DNA from: Chryseolinea soli
GTDB taxonomy: Bacteria; Bacteroidota; Bacteroidia; Cytophagales; Cyclobacteriaceae
Direction of reading: 5' to 3'
DNA length: 64,000 bases
NCBI RefSeq assembly: GCF_003589925.1
Contig: NZ_CP032382.1
Span: 1,426,001 to 1,490,000, forward strand
The notes under the pieces: model-generated
Database searches by the model: none
What the model was told of the DNA's origin: nothing
The model's input: only the letters and a program-made list of their open reading frames with translations
Translations under genes and position numbers: made by a program
In this document: positions 8,523 through 19,478 of the stretch, one piece after another
Layout: each line of letters begins with the position of its first letter
Position numbering within the stretch: the first letter of the stretch is position 1

Positions 8523-10511
8523 CTATTTTTTGAAATTGATCTGGTAAGAAATTTTCACAACATATTCGCGGCTGCGCCCGGAGATGGGAGCATAGCCACC
8601 GTTGTAGGCTTCGGGAATGGCAGGGCGTGCATTGCCGATGTCATAGGCGCCGGCGCCCAAGTTAAATCCAGGAAGAATATTCCGGTAGTTAAAGAAGGCG
8701 TTCACCAACATATAAGGGTCCAGGGTCGTTAATGCCGGATTGCCATCGTCATCTAACATCGTGTAGGCATATCGCTTGCTGGCGTAGATGAACGTCGGGT
8801 TGAAGCTCAGCCTCGATGTGAGGTAGAAGTTGGTGTTGAGGGTGATCTTACTTTTCGAAAACCCAACGTATTGGGATTGCCCGGGCACGGAATAAGTGGC
8901 CACGGTATTGTCTTTCAGGGCCGTGCTATAGGAATAGGTCAGGTTTGCATACCAGGTTTTTTTGCGGATGCTATAAACCGCTTCCAATCCACGGCTTCCA
9001 CTCTTTTTCGAGTTCTCATACCATTCCTCGAATGTACCGTCCTCGTCGTTTCCTTGCGAGCCATAGACGAGCACATTTTTCGTCGTGATGTTAAAGGCGT
9101 TGACGGCCAGCAACATTTCGGGGGTGAACTGGTAGCCCAGCTCCACTTCAAACACGTTTGATTTTTCCGGTTTCACCTGACCGTTCAAGGCGATGTTGAT
9201 GTTCTGCAGCGAGGGTGCGCGGAAGGCCTGGCTAAACAACACTTTGAAGTGGAAGTTCTCGATCTTCTTGGTCAATGCGATACGGGGCACGAAGGCTGCG
9301 CCATAGCGATTATTCTTCTCATAGCGGAACCCCAGCGTGGCATTGGCCAACCTATGTTTAAAAAGGCCTTGGGCGAAGAAAGCAAAGTTGTTCAGCTTGA
9401 GCGTTTGGTCACCTTGAAACAAACCGCCATTCAGCAGATCCTTGCCTTCGTCCTGAAAATAGACCCCGCCGAACGTGACGCTGGCTTTGCGCGAAAAGTC
9501 GTAGATCGCGTCAACTTGTGCCAGGGCGCGCGTAGCCCTGACGTTGAATGATTTTTCTTCCGTTTCCCGGTTCCCATAGGTCCAGGGAACCTGGTTATAG
9601 TATTTCAGTTGCGGTGTAATGAGCAGCTTGCTGCTGGCTTTCCAGGCATAGCGCAGGTCGGCAAAGAAGTTTTTGTTCGAGACAAACGTTGTGGGGTCCG
9701 ACGTTTCGAACTCGTCGTACATGGTGCGGAACGAGAGGCTTTTGTATTTCAATCCCAAGTTCAGGTTCGTGGGGTCGGCGCGGGTCACTTTGGAGAGATC
9801 CTGTACGCCGTAATCTTGTAAGAGATCCTGGTGTTGGCGTTGGTCGCTCACGATGCCGTTTCCTTTGAAAGCATTGAAGTCCCACGAAAAGGTGTCGGTC
9901 TTTCGGGAGGCCATCACCCCGCCGTTGGTCCGGCCTACGGCATTGGCATGAAACCCGCCGGTGCCGTATACCGCCACGCCGTTGAGGCTATCGGCCGCTT
10001 TGGTGATGATGTTGATCACGCCGTATTCCGCAGACCCGCCATAAATGGCTGACCCAGGCCCGCGGATGATCTCGATGCGTTCCACCGCGTCGACCGGGAA
10101 GCGGTTGCCGATGGCTACGGTTTGATAAAGCAATTCATTGAACGGCTGGCCGTCCATCATCACCAGCACTTTTCCCTCGTTGGCCCAGCTTCCCCGCAAG
10201 CCAATGCCCATCACAAACTGAAGGTCCTGCTGCACATCGAAGCCCGGCACCAGGCGCAACACGTCGATCATGTCGCGGGCGCCGCTGTTTTGAATTTCTT
10301 CAGCGGAAATGACCGTGATGATCCCAGGGGTTTCGCGCGTGGTCAGCCCGTTCTTGGACGATACGGCCACGTTCTTATTGAGGATTTTTTGAAGATCGCT
10401 TTCCGCCGTGAAGGCGTTGAGGTTTAGCAGCGAATCGAGGTCTTGTGAAAAAGCGGTGAGTGACGATAGGAGAAAGCCTGCCAACCAGGCACAGCGGTAT
10501 TTTTTTAGCAT
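8523..10511 (-). CDS. TonB-dependent outer-membrane receptor
   Basis: 662-aa receptor. A signal peptide (MLKKYRCAWLAGFLLSS, cleavage near AFSQD) is followed by a plug domain (about 55-175) with GIITVISAEEIQNSGARDM, LRLVPGFDVQQ, RIEIIRGPGSAIYGGSAEYG and VINIITK. The rest is a beta-barrel ending in VVKISYQINFKK, whose aromatic/hydrophobic strand suits Bam recognition. There is no N-terminal carboxypeptidase-like domain, so it is a classic TonB receptor rather than SusC type. The plug begins with a DLDSLLNLNAFTAESDLQ stretch seen in cobalamin/siderophore-like receptors of Bacteroidota. The substrate is unknown. It is the first gene of a pair with a YfiR-like gene. Confidence 0.9.
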   Translation of the reverse strand: MLKKYRCAWLAGFLLSSLTAFSQDLDSLLNLNAFTAESDLQKILNKNVAVSSKNGLTTRETPGIITVISAEEIQNSGARDMIDVLRLVPGFDVQQDLQFVMGIGLRGSWANEGKVLVMMDGQPFNELLYQTVAIGNRFPVDAVERIEIIRGPGSAIYGGSAEYGVINIITKAADSLNGVAVYGTGGFHANAVGRTNGGVMASRKTDTFSWDFNAFKGNGIVSDQRQHQDLLQDYGVQDLSKVTRADPTNLNLGLKYKSLSFRTMYDEFETSDPTTFVSNKNFFADLRYAWKASSKLLITPQLKYYNQVPWTYGNRETEEKSFNVRATRALAQVDAIYDFSRKASVTFGGVYFQDEGKDLLNGGLFQGDQTLKLNNFAFFAQGLFKHRLANATLGFRYEKNNRYGAAFVPRIALTKKIENFHFKVLFSQAFRAPSLQNINIALNGQVKPEKSNVFEVELGYQFTPEMLLAVNAFNITTKNVLVYGSQGNDEDGTFEEWYENSKKSGSRGLEAVYSIRKKTWYANLTYSYSTALKDNTVATYSVPGQSQYVGFSKSKITLNTNFYLTSRLSFNPTFIYASKRYAYTMLDDDGNPALTTLDPYMLVNAFFNYRNILPGFNLGAGAYDIGNARPAIPEAYNGGYAPISGRSREYVVKISYQINFKK

Positions 10512-10716
10512 AGGCTAATAATGTTTGAGGTCATAGGTTGAGCCTTGCGGGGCATACGGTCGAAAGCGTGGAGAAAGAATTATACCAAAAAATGAAAGTG
10601 ATTCAGCGTTAAAAAAATCAGGCTTCACAGGGCCATTGGTATCCCAAATTAAGATATTTTTTTTAGAGTTGGAAGGGTCACCGGTTTGGCCGTCTAGGCA
10701 CGGTGCTTTTCGTTCT

Positions 10717-10724
10717 TATCTTTG
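10717..10724 (+). promoter_or_regulatory. Exact -7 box just upstream of the Ldh-type dehydrogenase
   Basis: TATCTTTG matches TAnnTTTG and ends 4 nt before ATG 10729, so transcription would begin at or next to the start codon (leaderless or nearly so). No TTTG lies at the ideal 19-nt spacing; the nearest is at 10685-10688. Confidence 0.55.
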
Positions 10725-10728
10725 CCCC

Positions 10729-11808
10729 ATGACAGATCCCATCTACGCCTACGATTCACTGAAAGATTTCGCCCTGAACATCTTCAAGAAGATCGGTTGC
10801 CCCGACGACCAGGCCGTGCTCGCCACGGATGTTTTGCTGCGTGCCGATTTGCGGGGCATCGACTCGCATGGCATTGCGCGTTTGTCGGGTTATGTGAGGC
10901 TCTGGGATAAGAAGCGCGTGAATGCCGCGCCGAATGTGCGGGTGGTCCATGAGTCGCCTAGTACGGCCGTGGTGGATGGGGATGGCGGTTTGGGGCTGGT
11001 GGTGGCGCCCAAGGCCATGGAAATTGCCATCCGCAAAGCACAAATCGCGGGCACCGGTTGGGTAGCCGTGAAAAACTCCAATCATTTTGGCATTGCAGGT
11101 TATCATGCCATGATGGCGCTGGAACACGACATGATCGGTATGGCCATGACCAATGCCAGCCCGCTGGTAGCCCCCACGTTTTCCGTTGAAAGATTATTGG
11201 GAACAAACCCCATCGCCGTGGCTATCCCCGCCGATAACCAGCCGGCTTTTGTGGCTGACTTTGCGACGACTACAGCCGCCAATGGCAAGCTGGAAATTCT
11301 GCAACGTAAAAATCAAGCGGCGCCTGTGGGTTGGGTGCAAACTAAATCGGGGGCTTCTTCTACCGATCCGAATGAAGCCAAAAGTGGTGGCGCTTTGATA
11401 CCACTAGGGAGCGACCGCGAGCATGGCAGTCACAAAGGATTTTGTCTTGGTGCTTGGGTGGACATTTTTTCGGCGGTGTTATCGGGTGCTAACTATGGCC
11501 CCTGGGTGCCGCCGTTCGTGGCCTTTTTGGAGCCGCCTTCGGATCCAGTGGGTGAAGGTATCGGTCATTTCTTTGGCGCGATGCGCGTGGATGCTTTCCG
11601 GCCGGCGCAGGAATTCAAATCGCATATGGACAATTGGATCACGCGCTTCCGCTCGGCCAAAACCATCGAAGGACAGGAACGCGTTATTATTCCCGGTGAT
11701 CCCGAACGGGAGATGCACGCTCAACGCATGGCACACGGCATCCCTTTGAATCCAAAAGTTGCCGAAGATCTGAAGGAGCTTGGTAAAAAATTCGGTGTAA
11801 ATTTTTAG
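10729..11808 (+). CDS. Ldh family (malate/L-lactate/ureidoglycolate-type) NAD(P)-dependent dehydrogenase
   Basis: 359-aa oxidoreductase of the malate/L-lactate dehydrogenase type II family, structurally unrelated to classical Rossmann MDH/LDH. Signature segments are LRGIDSHGIARLSGYV, VKNSNHFGIAGYHAMMAL, SVERLLGTNPIAVAIPA and DFATTTAANGKLEI, followed by the SHKGFCLGAWVDIFSAVLSG segment. It reduces or oxidises 2-oxo/2-hydroxy acids; which one cannot be told. The frame is open back to 10636, but ATG 10729 follows an exact -7 box and matches usual N-termini (YAYDSLKDF). Its stop overlaps the stop of the convergent outer-membrane protein gene by 4 nt. Confidence 0.88.
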   Translation: MTDPIYAYDSLKDFALNIFKKIGCPDDQAVLATDVLLRADLRGIDSHGIARLSGYVRLWDKKRVNAAPNVRVVHESPSTAVVDGDGGLGLVVAPKAMEIAIRKAQIAGTGWVAVKNSNHFGIAGYHAMMALEHDMIGMAMTNASPLVAPTFSVERLLGTNPIAVAIPADNQPAFVADFATTTAANGKLEILQRKNQAAPVGWVQTKSGASSTDPNEAKSGGALIPLGSDREHGSHKGFCLGAWVDIFSAVLSGANYGPWVPPFVAFLEPPSDPVGEGIGHFFGAMRVDAFRPAQEFKSHMDNWITRFRSAKTIEGQERVIIPGDPEREMHAQRMAHGIPLNPKVAEDLKELGKKFGVNF

Positions 11809-12365
11809 AATCCAGCCGTTATGCCCACGCGCAAAACCAGCGGGCTATTGTACGGGGAGAAGTCTGTCGAGCTGGTCGGCTCGCGATAGCTAAAATTATA
11901 CAAGGCCATCGCATAAAATCCCGCGTGACGGCCGATCGGCTGAAACAAACCACCACCCGCCATAAAGCTATTGAAGCCCCTGCGGACGGTCTCGTTTTGC
12001 GAGATGGGATACTCGTAGTTCAAATATTCATACTCGGTGTGCAGGAAGAACGGCCCATAGAAATTATAGCGCAGAAAAGGGCTGATGCCGTAGTCGTTCG
12101 TGGAGATGTTGAAAGCGGATTGCTTGTATTTGGTGTAGCGATATTGCACTTGTGCACCGGCAGCAAGCTTGGGGGTGATCTTATAGCCGATCAACGGCGA
12201 AATGGAAACGTAACTGTAATAGCTTGAGAAGCTCAATCCAAATCCGCCGCCCGTGAAAATCCGTTCGCGTATCGAAGGCTTTTCACTCATTTCTTCGTCG
12301 CCCCATTGAGCAAATGCCACGGTTCCCATCAGGATGAGGGAAGCGGCCAGCATAATCTTTTTCAT
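11805..12365 (-). CDS. Small outer-membrane beta-barrel protein (hypothetical)
   Basis: 186-aa exported protein with a clear signal peptide (MKKIMLAASLILMGTVAFAQ). The mature part has alternating-hydrophobicity strands rich in Tyr and Phe (SFSSYYSYVSISPLIGYKI, AAGAQVQYRYTKYKQ, FFLHTEYEYLNYEY) and ends LVLRVGITAGF, with terminal Phe. This is the pattern of a small outer-membrane barrel of about eight strands, OmpA/OmpW-like in size. The specific family and function are not recognised. It is downstream of the FtsB-like gene by 5 nt, so the pair is probably cotranscribed. Confidence 0.72.
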   Translation of the reverse strand: MKKIMLAASLILMGTVAFAQWGDEEMSEKPSIRERIFTGGGFGLSFSSYYSYVSISPLIGYKITPKLAAGAQVQYRYTKYKQSAFNISTNDYGISPFLRYNFYGPFFLHTEYEYLNYEYPISQNETVRRGFNSFMAGGGLFQPIGRHAGFYAMALYNFSYREPTSSTDFSPYNSPLVLRVGITAGF

Positions 12366-12370
12366 ACCAC

Positions 12371-12664
12371 TTAGTCTTTTTCCGCTACGATGAAGATGTC
12401 TTCACTTTCTTTTTTCATCAAGTATTTCTCGCGGGCGAATTTTTCCAGTGACTCCCGGTCGCCGAAAACTTCGTCGCGATCCTTTTCCACTTCCTTTATT
12501 TTTTCTTCGTAATACTCCTTTTCATTTTCCAGTGATCGCAGTTTCGAACTCAACTGATAGCGGGCGATCATGTTGTTCGAATCCAGGGCGATCATCCAAA
12601 GCACGAAGAAGGCGATCGATAAAAAATAAAAATTCCGGAACGGTTTGGGCAGTTTCTTGAACAT
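12371..12664 (-). CDS. FtsB/DivIC-like septum formation initiator protein
   Basis: 97-aa protein with one N-terminal transmembrane helix (NFYFLSIAFFVLWMIALDS) followed by a coiled coil of about 40 residues rich in Glu and Lys (LENEKEYYEEKIKEVEKDRD) and a short conserved tail (LEKFAREKYLMKKESEDIFI). This is the architecture of FtsB/DivIC, bitopic divisome proteins that link FtsQ and FtsL homologues at the septum. Length and topology fit well. It lies downstream of eno, beyond the eno terminator, with a modest -7-like sequence (TATCTTAG, 12683-12690) upstream. Confidence 0.85.
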   Translation of the reverse strand: MFKKLPKPFRNFYFLSIAFFVLWMIALDSNNMIARYQLSSKLRSLENEKEYYEEKIKEVEKDRDEVFGDRESLEKFAREKYLMKKESEDIFIVAEKD

Positions 12665-12752
12665 ATAGCTTAAAAAGTGATACTAAGATAGAGAATAAAT
12701 CAACGTCAAAAAACAAGCCTCGCTTCCCTCCGGTCGCTAAGGATTGGAAACG

Positions 12753-12782
12753 AAAAAAGCCAGGACATGTTGCCTGGCTTTT
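12753..12782 (-). terminator. Rho-independent terminator after eno
   Basis: Stem AAAAGCCAGG/CCTGGCTTTT (12755-12764 with 12773-12782), 8-nt loop, followed by a T-run on the minus strand. It lies 22 nt after the eno stop. Confidence 0.85.
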
Positions 12783-12804
12783 CTATTATTCATTCCGATA
12801 AGGA

Positions 12805-15232
<2,428 letters not shown>

Positions 15233-15240
15233 AGCGTTCG

Positions 15241-15248
15241 CAAAAATA
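15241..15248 (-). promoter_or_regulatory. Exact -7 box next to the carA start
   Basis: Minus-strand TATTTTTG matches TAnnTTTG and ends 8 nt before the ATG at 15232, implying a leader of a few nt at most. The -33 region is weak. Confidence 0.5.
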
Positions 15249-15306
15249 CGTTAGTAATTCCGGGATTAACACGCCCGGGCGTAGGTTTTTACCAGCGGCC
15301 AGGGCA

Positions 15307-15341
15307 TAAAAAAAGGGATCAAACGATTGTTCGATCCCTTT
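15307..15341 (-). terminator. Terminator of the long ribosomal-protein operon (after rplQ)
   Basis: Stem AAAGGGATC/GATCCCTTT (15312-15320 with 15333-15341), followed on the minus strand by a run of T. It lies 22 nt beyond the rplQ stop and isolates carA-eno from the ribosomal block. Confidence 0.85.
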
Positions 15342-15363
15342 CCGTATGAATGGCGTTCTGTCA

Positions 15364-15897
15364 CTATTCTTTTTCTTTTTTAGTGGAAGCTTTCTTGGGC
15401 TTCTTTTCTGCCTTTTCAGCTTTGGCTTCGGCTGCGGGAGCAGCTTCGGTTGCGCCTTCGGCACCTTCGGTTTTCTTCGCACCGCGGCTTCTTCTGGTCT
15501 TGGCTTTCTTAGCCACGCCTTCCTTGCTGTAGAGCGTGTTGAAATCCACGAGTTCGATGAGACACATTTCGGCGTTATCGCCTACGCGCACATCACCCAA
15601 TTTGATGATGCGGGTATATCCACCCGGACGATCGGCAATCTTCGATGCTACTTCACCAAACAGGGTCTTCACAGACTCCTTGTTTTGGAGGTAGGAGAAC
15701 ACCGTTCTTCTGGAGTGCGTGGTATCGTCCTTCGACTTGGTCAGCAAAGGCTCAACATATTTTCTCAACGCTTTGGCTTTGGCTACCGTGGTCGTGATTC
15801 TTTTGTTCAGAATCAGCGAAGAAGCCATGTTCGAAAGCAACGCTTGTCTGTGCGCTGTTTTTCTACCTAAGTGATTTACCTTCTTACCGTGTCTCAT
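15364..15897 (-). CDS. rplQ: 50S ribosomal protein L17 with extended acidic/basic tail
   Basis: 177-aa L17. The conserved core (about 1-120) begins [20 protein letters not shown] and has [20 protein letters not shown] and [21 protein letters not shown]17 binds 23S rRNA near the peptide exit region. The core is followed by a tail of about 50 residues made almost only of Lys, Ala, Glu and Thr (residues about 128-177), longer than in E. coli L17. Such tails occur in Bacteroidota ribosomal proteins and are expected to be disordered. It is the last gene of the ribosomal block, right after rpoA. Confidence 0.97.
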   Translation of the reverse strand: MRHGKKVNHLGRKTAHRQALLSNMASSLILNKRITTTVAKAKALRKYVEPLLTKSKDDTTHSRRTVFSYLQNKESVKTLFGEVASKIADRPGGYTRIIKLGDVRVGDNAEMCLIELVDFNTLYSKEGVAKKAKTRRSRGAKKTEGAEGATEAAPAAEAKAEKAEKKPKKASTKKEKE

Positions 15898-15903
15898 GAT
15901 TTC

Positions 15904-16893
15904 CTAGTCTTCATCAAGTTTATACTTGGAGAGATCCATACCGAAGGTGAGGTTCTTCTCCGCTACCAATTGTTCCAATTCTGCCAGCGACTTCTTACCG
16001 AAGTTTCTGAATTTCATCATGTCCGAGATCTCCAGTTGAACGAGGTCGCCCAGTGATTTCACATCGGCTGCTTTCAAGCAGTTGTAGGCGCGTACGGACA
16101 GATCGAGATCGTGCAATGCGGTCTTCAACAGTTTGCGCATATGCAACATTTCTTCGTCTACCTGCTCTACTTCTGCGTCTTTGCCGGTTTCGAGTTCCAT
16201 CGACTTGTCGGAGAACAGGGCAAAGTGCTTGATGAGGATGTGTGCGGCACCTTCCAACGCCTTCTCAGGGTGGATAGATCCGTCGGTTTCGATGTCTACT
16301 ACCAACTTTTCGTAGTCGGTCTTTTGCTCTACGCGGGTGTTTTCTACGCTGTATTTCACGTTCTTGATAGGCGTGAAGATGGCGTCGATCGGAATGAATC
16401 CGAATACTTGTTCCGTAGGCTTATTTTCTTCAGCCGGGAGGTAGCCTCTTCCCTTCTCGATCGTGAGTTCGATCTCGAAGTGAGCGGTTTCGTCCAGGTT
16501 GCAAATGACGTGTTCGGGGTTAAGAATTTCGAAAGCAGACGTAAACTTGGCGATGTCGCCAGCTTTGAATTGCTTTTGTTTCTTAATGTTTACTGTGATT
16601 TTGTTATCGAAGTTATCCGATACTTTTCTGAACCGAACCATTTTCAGGTTGAGGATGATTTCGGCAACATCCTCCACAACTCCTTCGATGGTCGAAAACT
16701 CATGAAGTACACCGGGAACCTTGATTCCGGTGATCGCATAACCTTCCAGGGAGGACAACAGGATTCTTCTCAGCGCGTTGCCGATGGTCACCCCATATCC
16801 TTTTTCCAGAGGCTTGAATGTGAAGAGACCGTGAAAATCATCGGACTTTTCCATCGCAACCTTCTCTGGCATTTGAAATGCTAATATTGACAT
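15904..16893 (-). CDS. rpoA: DNA-directed RNA polymerase subunit alpha
   Basis: 329-aa alpha subunit. The N-terminal dimerisation/assembly domain (about 1-230) includes [20 protein letters not shown] and [21 protein letters not shown] linker is followed by the C-terminal domain (about 250-320) with [20 protein letters not shown] and [18 protein letters not shown], the helix-hairpin-helix region that contacts upstream DNA and activators. It nucleates the core RNA polymerase. Position between rpsD and rplQ is the usual alpha-operon order. Confidence 0.99.
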   Translation of the reverse strand: MSILAFQMPEKVAMEKSDDFHGLFTFKPLEKGYGVTIGNALRRILLSSLEGYAITGIKVPGVLHEFSTIEGVVEDVAEIILNLKMVRFRKVSDNFDNKITVNIKKQKQFKAGDIAKFTSAFEILNPEHVICNLDETAHFEIELTIEKGRGYLPAEENKPTEQVFGFIPIDAIFTPIKNVKYSVENTRVEQKTDYEKLVVDIETDGSIHPEKALEGAAHILIKHFALFSDKSMELETGKDAEVEQVDEEMLHMRKLLKTALHDLDLSVRAYNCLKAADVKSLGDLVQLEISDMMKFRNFGKKSLAELEQLVAEKNLTFGMDLSKYKLDED

Positions 16894-16916
16894 AGTGATG
16901 TTGTTAACAGTTAAAA

Positions 16917-17522
16917 TTACTTCGAGTACAATTCAACGATCAGCTGCTCGTTGATGTTTTCGGGAATATCAACGCGCGGTGGCAGGTTGATGATCTTTCC
17001 TGTCATTTCGCTGTTGTCCCACTCCAACCAGTTGTACTTCTTGGCTCCTTGGAGGGAGAGGCTGTTGGTGATGACTTCTAATGATTTGGAACGTTCGCGA
17101 ACTTCCACCAGGTCACCAGGCTTCAGTGTGAAAGAACCGATATTTACTACATCGCCGTTCACCAGGATGTGTTTGTGCAATACCAATTGACGAGCCGCGC
17201 GGCGTGTGGGCGCGATGCCCAAGCGGTACACGGTGTTGTCGAGCCGTGACTCCAGCAATTGCAAGAGCACTTCGCCGGTTACGCCCTTCTTGCGGGATGC
17301 GGTGTCGAACAATTTTGCGAATTGTCTTTCCAGCAAACCGTAGATGTATTTGGCCTTTTGCTTTTCAGCAAGCTGCGTAGCGTATTCCGATTGCTTGCGC
17401 TTCTTGCCACGGCCGTGTTGACCCGGAGCATAGTTCTTCTTCTGAAGCGCCTTGTTATCACCTAAAATAGGCTCGTTGAAACGTCTTGAGATTCTGACTT
17501 TAGGGCCTGTGTATCTTGCCAT
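16917..17522 (-). CDS. rpsD: 30S ribosomal protein S4
   Basis: 201-aa S4, a primary 16S rRNA binder that starts assembly of the 30S body. The N-terminal part has [20 protein letters not shown]. It lacks the zinc-binding Cys cluster of some bacterial S4 proteins. The S4 RNA-binding domain (about 93-155) has [20 protein letters not shown] and [18 protein letters not shown]. In E. coli S4 represses the alpha operon; whether that holds here is unknown. It lies between rpsK and rpoA. Confidence 0.98.
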   Translation of the reverse strand: MARYTGPKVRISRRFNEPILGDNKALQKKNYAPGQHGRGKKRKQSEYATQLAEKQKAKYIYGLLERQFAKLFDTASRKKGVTGEVLLQLLESRLDNTVYRLGIAPTRRAARQLVLHKHILVNGDVVNIGSFTLKPGDLVEVRERSKSLEVITNSLSLQGAKKYNWLEWDNSEMTGKIINLPPRVDIPENINEQLIVELYSK

Positions 17523-17550
17523 GGTAAAACCTAAATATAATATTCTTTAA

Positions 17551-17949
17551 TTAAACTCTTCTTTTCTTCGGAGGGCGGCAGCCGTTGTGCGGCAGCGGCG
17601 TAACGTCGCGGATGGCGGTTACTTCAATGCCCGATCCTTGGATGGTGCGGATAGCCGATTCACGTCCGGCGCCGGGGCCTTTCACGAATACTTCTACCTT
17701 TCTCAATCCCTGTTCGAAAGCTTTGGTAGCGCAATCCTGAGCAGCCACCTGTGCGGCATAGGGAGTGTTCTTCTTCGAACCCTTGAAGCCCATCTTTCCG
17801 GCCGATGCCCAGGAAATTACTTGTCCTGTGGTGTTGGTCATCGAAATGATGATGTTGTTGAACGTGGCACGGATGTGTGCATGCCCTACGGCTTCCACGT
17901 TCACTACGCGCTTCTTCGCTTTATCTTTTCTCTTTTCAGCTGTCGCCAT
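17551..17949 (-). CDS. rpsK: 30S ribosomal protein S11
   Basis: 132-aa S11, part of the 30S platform near the mRNA exit. Recognised from [40 protein letters not shown] and the C-terminal [19 protein letters not shown]. The C-terminal end is the highly conserved basic tail. It is flanked by rpsM and rpsD. Confidence 0.98.
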   Translation of the reverse strand: MATAEKRKDKAKKRVVNVEAVGHAHIRATFNNIIISMTNTTGQVISWASAGKMGFKGSKKNTPYAAQVAAQDCATKAFEQGLRKVEVFVKGPGAGRESAIRTIQGSGIEVTAIRDVTPLPHNGCRPPKKRRV

Positions 17950-17967
17950 TATTGAAAAGTTTATCTA

Positions 17968-18348
17968 TTAACCTTTAGTTGCTTTCTTCTTGTTCGCTAC
18001 CGTCTTACGCTTACCCTTACGAGTGCGGGCGTTGTTCTTGGTAGTTTGTCCACGAACGGGCAAGCCCTTTCTGTGGCGCAATCCTCTGTAGCATCCGATG
18101 TCCATGAGGCGTTTGATGCTCAACTGGATCTCGGACTTCAGGGCGCCTTCAATTCTGAATTTCTCAGCAATGATCGCGCGGACTGCGTTTGACTCTTCGT
18201 CATTCCATTCCTTAACTTTCTTGTCGATGCTTACACCGGCCTCCGTCAGGATCTTCTGGGCTGACCTACGGCCAATACCAAAGATGTACGTGAGACTGAT
18301 TTCGCCTCGCTTGTTATCGGGAATATCTACACCTGCTATACGTGCCAT
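17968..18348 (-). CDS. rpsM: 30S ribosomal protein S13
   Basis: 126-aa S13 of the 30S head, which contacts the large subunit and P-site tRNA. The start [20 protein letters not shown], the helix-hairpin-helix [11 protein letters not shown] and the terminal [20 protein letters not shown] are diagnostic. Length is standard. It follows rpmJ by 6 nt. Confidence 0.98.
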   Translation of the reverse strand: MARIAGVDIPDNKRGEISLTYIFGIGRRSAQKILTEAGVSIDKKVKEWNDEESNAVRAIIAEKFRIEGALKSEIQLSIKRLMDIGCYRGLRHRKGLPVRGQTTKNNARTRKGKRKTVANKKKATKG

Positions 18349-18354
18349 AGTATG

Positions 18355-18471
18355 TTAACCTTGTCTTTGTTTAAACCTAGGATTCTTTTTGTTAATCACA
18401 TACAGTTTGCCCTTGCGTCTGATGATCTTGCAATCAGCGCTGCGTTTCTTTATGGATGCTTTAACTTTCAT
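18355..18471 (-). CDS. rpmJ: 50S ribosomal protein L36, zinc-free type
   Basis: 38-aa L36 found by reading the gap between infA and rpsM: ATG at 18471, TAA at 18355-18357. The sequence starts [19 protein letters not shown] and ends NPRFKQRQG. Of the canonical zinc ligands (three Cys and one His) only the Cys at residue 14 remains, so this is the C-minus, zinc-independent form. L36 is the smallest large-subunit protein and sits near the GTPase-associated region. Confidence 0.95.
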   Translation of the reverse strand: MKVKASIKKRSADCKIIRRKGKLYVINKKNPRFKQRQG

Positions 18472-18479
18472 GTTCGTTG

Positions 18480-18698
18480 TTACTTGTATCTAAATACAAT
18501 TCTACCTTTTGTTAAATCGTAAGGCGACATTTCCAATCTTACTCTGTCGCCGGGCAAAATGCGGATGTAGTGCATTCTCATCTTGCCTGAAATATGTGCC
18601 AGCACTTCATGTCCGTTTTCCAACTGTACGCGAAACATCGCATTGGATAACGCTTCTGAAATTGTTCCGTCCTGTTCTATTGACTTTTGTTTCGCCAC
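18480..18698 (-). CDS. infA: Translation initiation factor IF-1
   Basis: 72-aa single S1/OB-fold protein that occupies the ribosomal A site during initiation. Conserved segments are [39 protein letters not shown] and [19 protein letters not shown]. The start codon is GTG at 18698, which lies inside the end of map: the two genes overlap by 22 nt in different frames, suggesting translational coupling. The secY-map-infA-rpmJ order is usual. Confidence 0.98.
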   Translation of the reverse strand: MAKQKSIEQDGTISEALSNAMFRVQLENGHEVLAHISGKMRMHYIRILPGDRVRLEMSPYDLTKGRIVFRYK

Positions 18699-19471
18699 TT
18701 ATATGGATAGTTTTCTTCAATATACTCGTGCGTCGTCAATATCACTGTTTCGTCCTCGGTCACGGCCACCGTATGTTCAAAATGTGCGCTGGGCATGTGG
18801 TCTGCGGTTCGCACCGTCCAACCGTCGTTATCCTGCACGACATTCTTTGTTCCCCGGTTTATCATCGGCTCGATGGCGAATACCATTCCGGCAATGATCT
18901 TGACTCCTTTGCCCCGCTTTCCATAGTTGGGCACTTCCGGATCTTCGTGAAGCTTGCGCCCCACGCCGTGTCCCACCAGTTCGCGAACCACACCGTATCC
19001 GAAGCTCTCTACGTAGCTCTGGATCGCATAGCTCACATCCCCGATCCGGTTTCCTGCTTTTGCTTGTGCGATGCCCCGGTAAAGGGACTCGTACGTGCGA
19101 TTCAGGAGGAGCAATGTCTCCGGTCCTACACCTTCCAGTGGATAAGTGTATGCCGAATCACTGTGAAAATCTTTATATAAAACACCACAATCTATCGAGA
19201 TGATGTCCGTCTCTTTCACTTCGTAGTTGCCCGGAAATCCGTGGACCACTACGTCGTTTACCGAGATGCAGAGTGATGAGGGAAATCCGTTGTAGTGTTT
19301 GAACGACGGTATTCCACCATTATCCCTGATATACTCTTCCGCCAGCTTGTCCAGATCCTTCGTTTTCACACCAGGCTTTACTTTCCTGGCGATCTCTCCG
19401 TGGGCCTTCCCCAGAATCTGGGCGCCCTCTTTCATGATCTGTAACTCGTCTGCCGTTTTTAAGTTAATCAT
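18677..19471 (-). CDS. map: Type I methionine aminopeptidase
   Basis: 264-aa cytoplasmic dimetal hydrolase that removes N-terminal Met from new proteins. Metal ligands are visible as Asp in [20 protein letters not shown], His in [20 protein letters not shown] and Glu in [13 protein letters not shown] plus a late Glu in [13 protein letters not shown]. The substrate His lies in [15 protein letters not shown]. No N-terminal SH3-binding or zinc-finger extension. It sits between secY and infA and overlaps infA by 22 nt. Confidence 0.97.
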   Translation of the reverse strand: MINLKTADELQIMKEGAQILGKAHGEIARKVKPGVKTKDLDKLAEEYIRDNGGIPSFKHYNGFPSSLCISVNDVVVHGFPGNYEVKETDIISIDCGVLYKDFHSDSAYTYPLEGVGPETLLLLNRTYESLYRGIAQAKAGNRIGDVSYAIQSYVESFGYGVVRELVGHGVGRKLHEDPEVPNYGKRGKGVKIIAGMVFAIEPMINRGTKNVVQDNDGWTVRTADHMPSAHFEHTVAVTEDETVILTTHEYIEENYPYKWRNKSQ

Positions 19472-19478
19472 TCAGCCT

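Noticed and set aside
16111..16884. 257-codon open frame antisense to rpoA
   Set aside because: The opposite strand is a certain rpoA; the antisense translation has no family pattern or signal.
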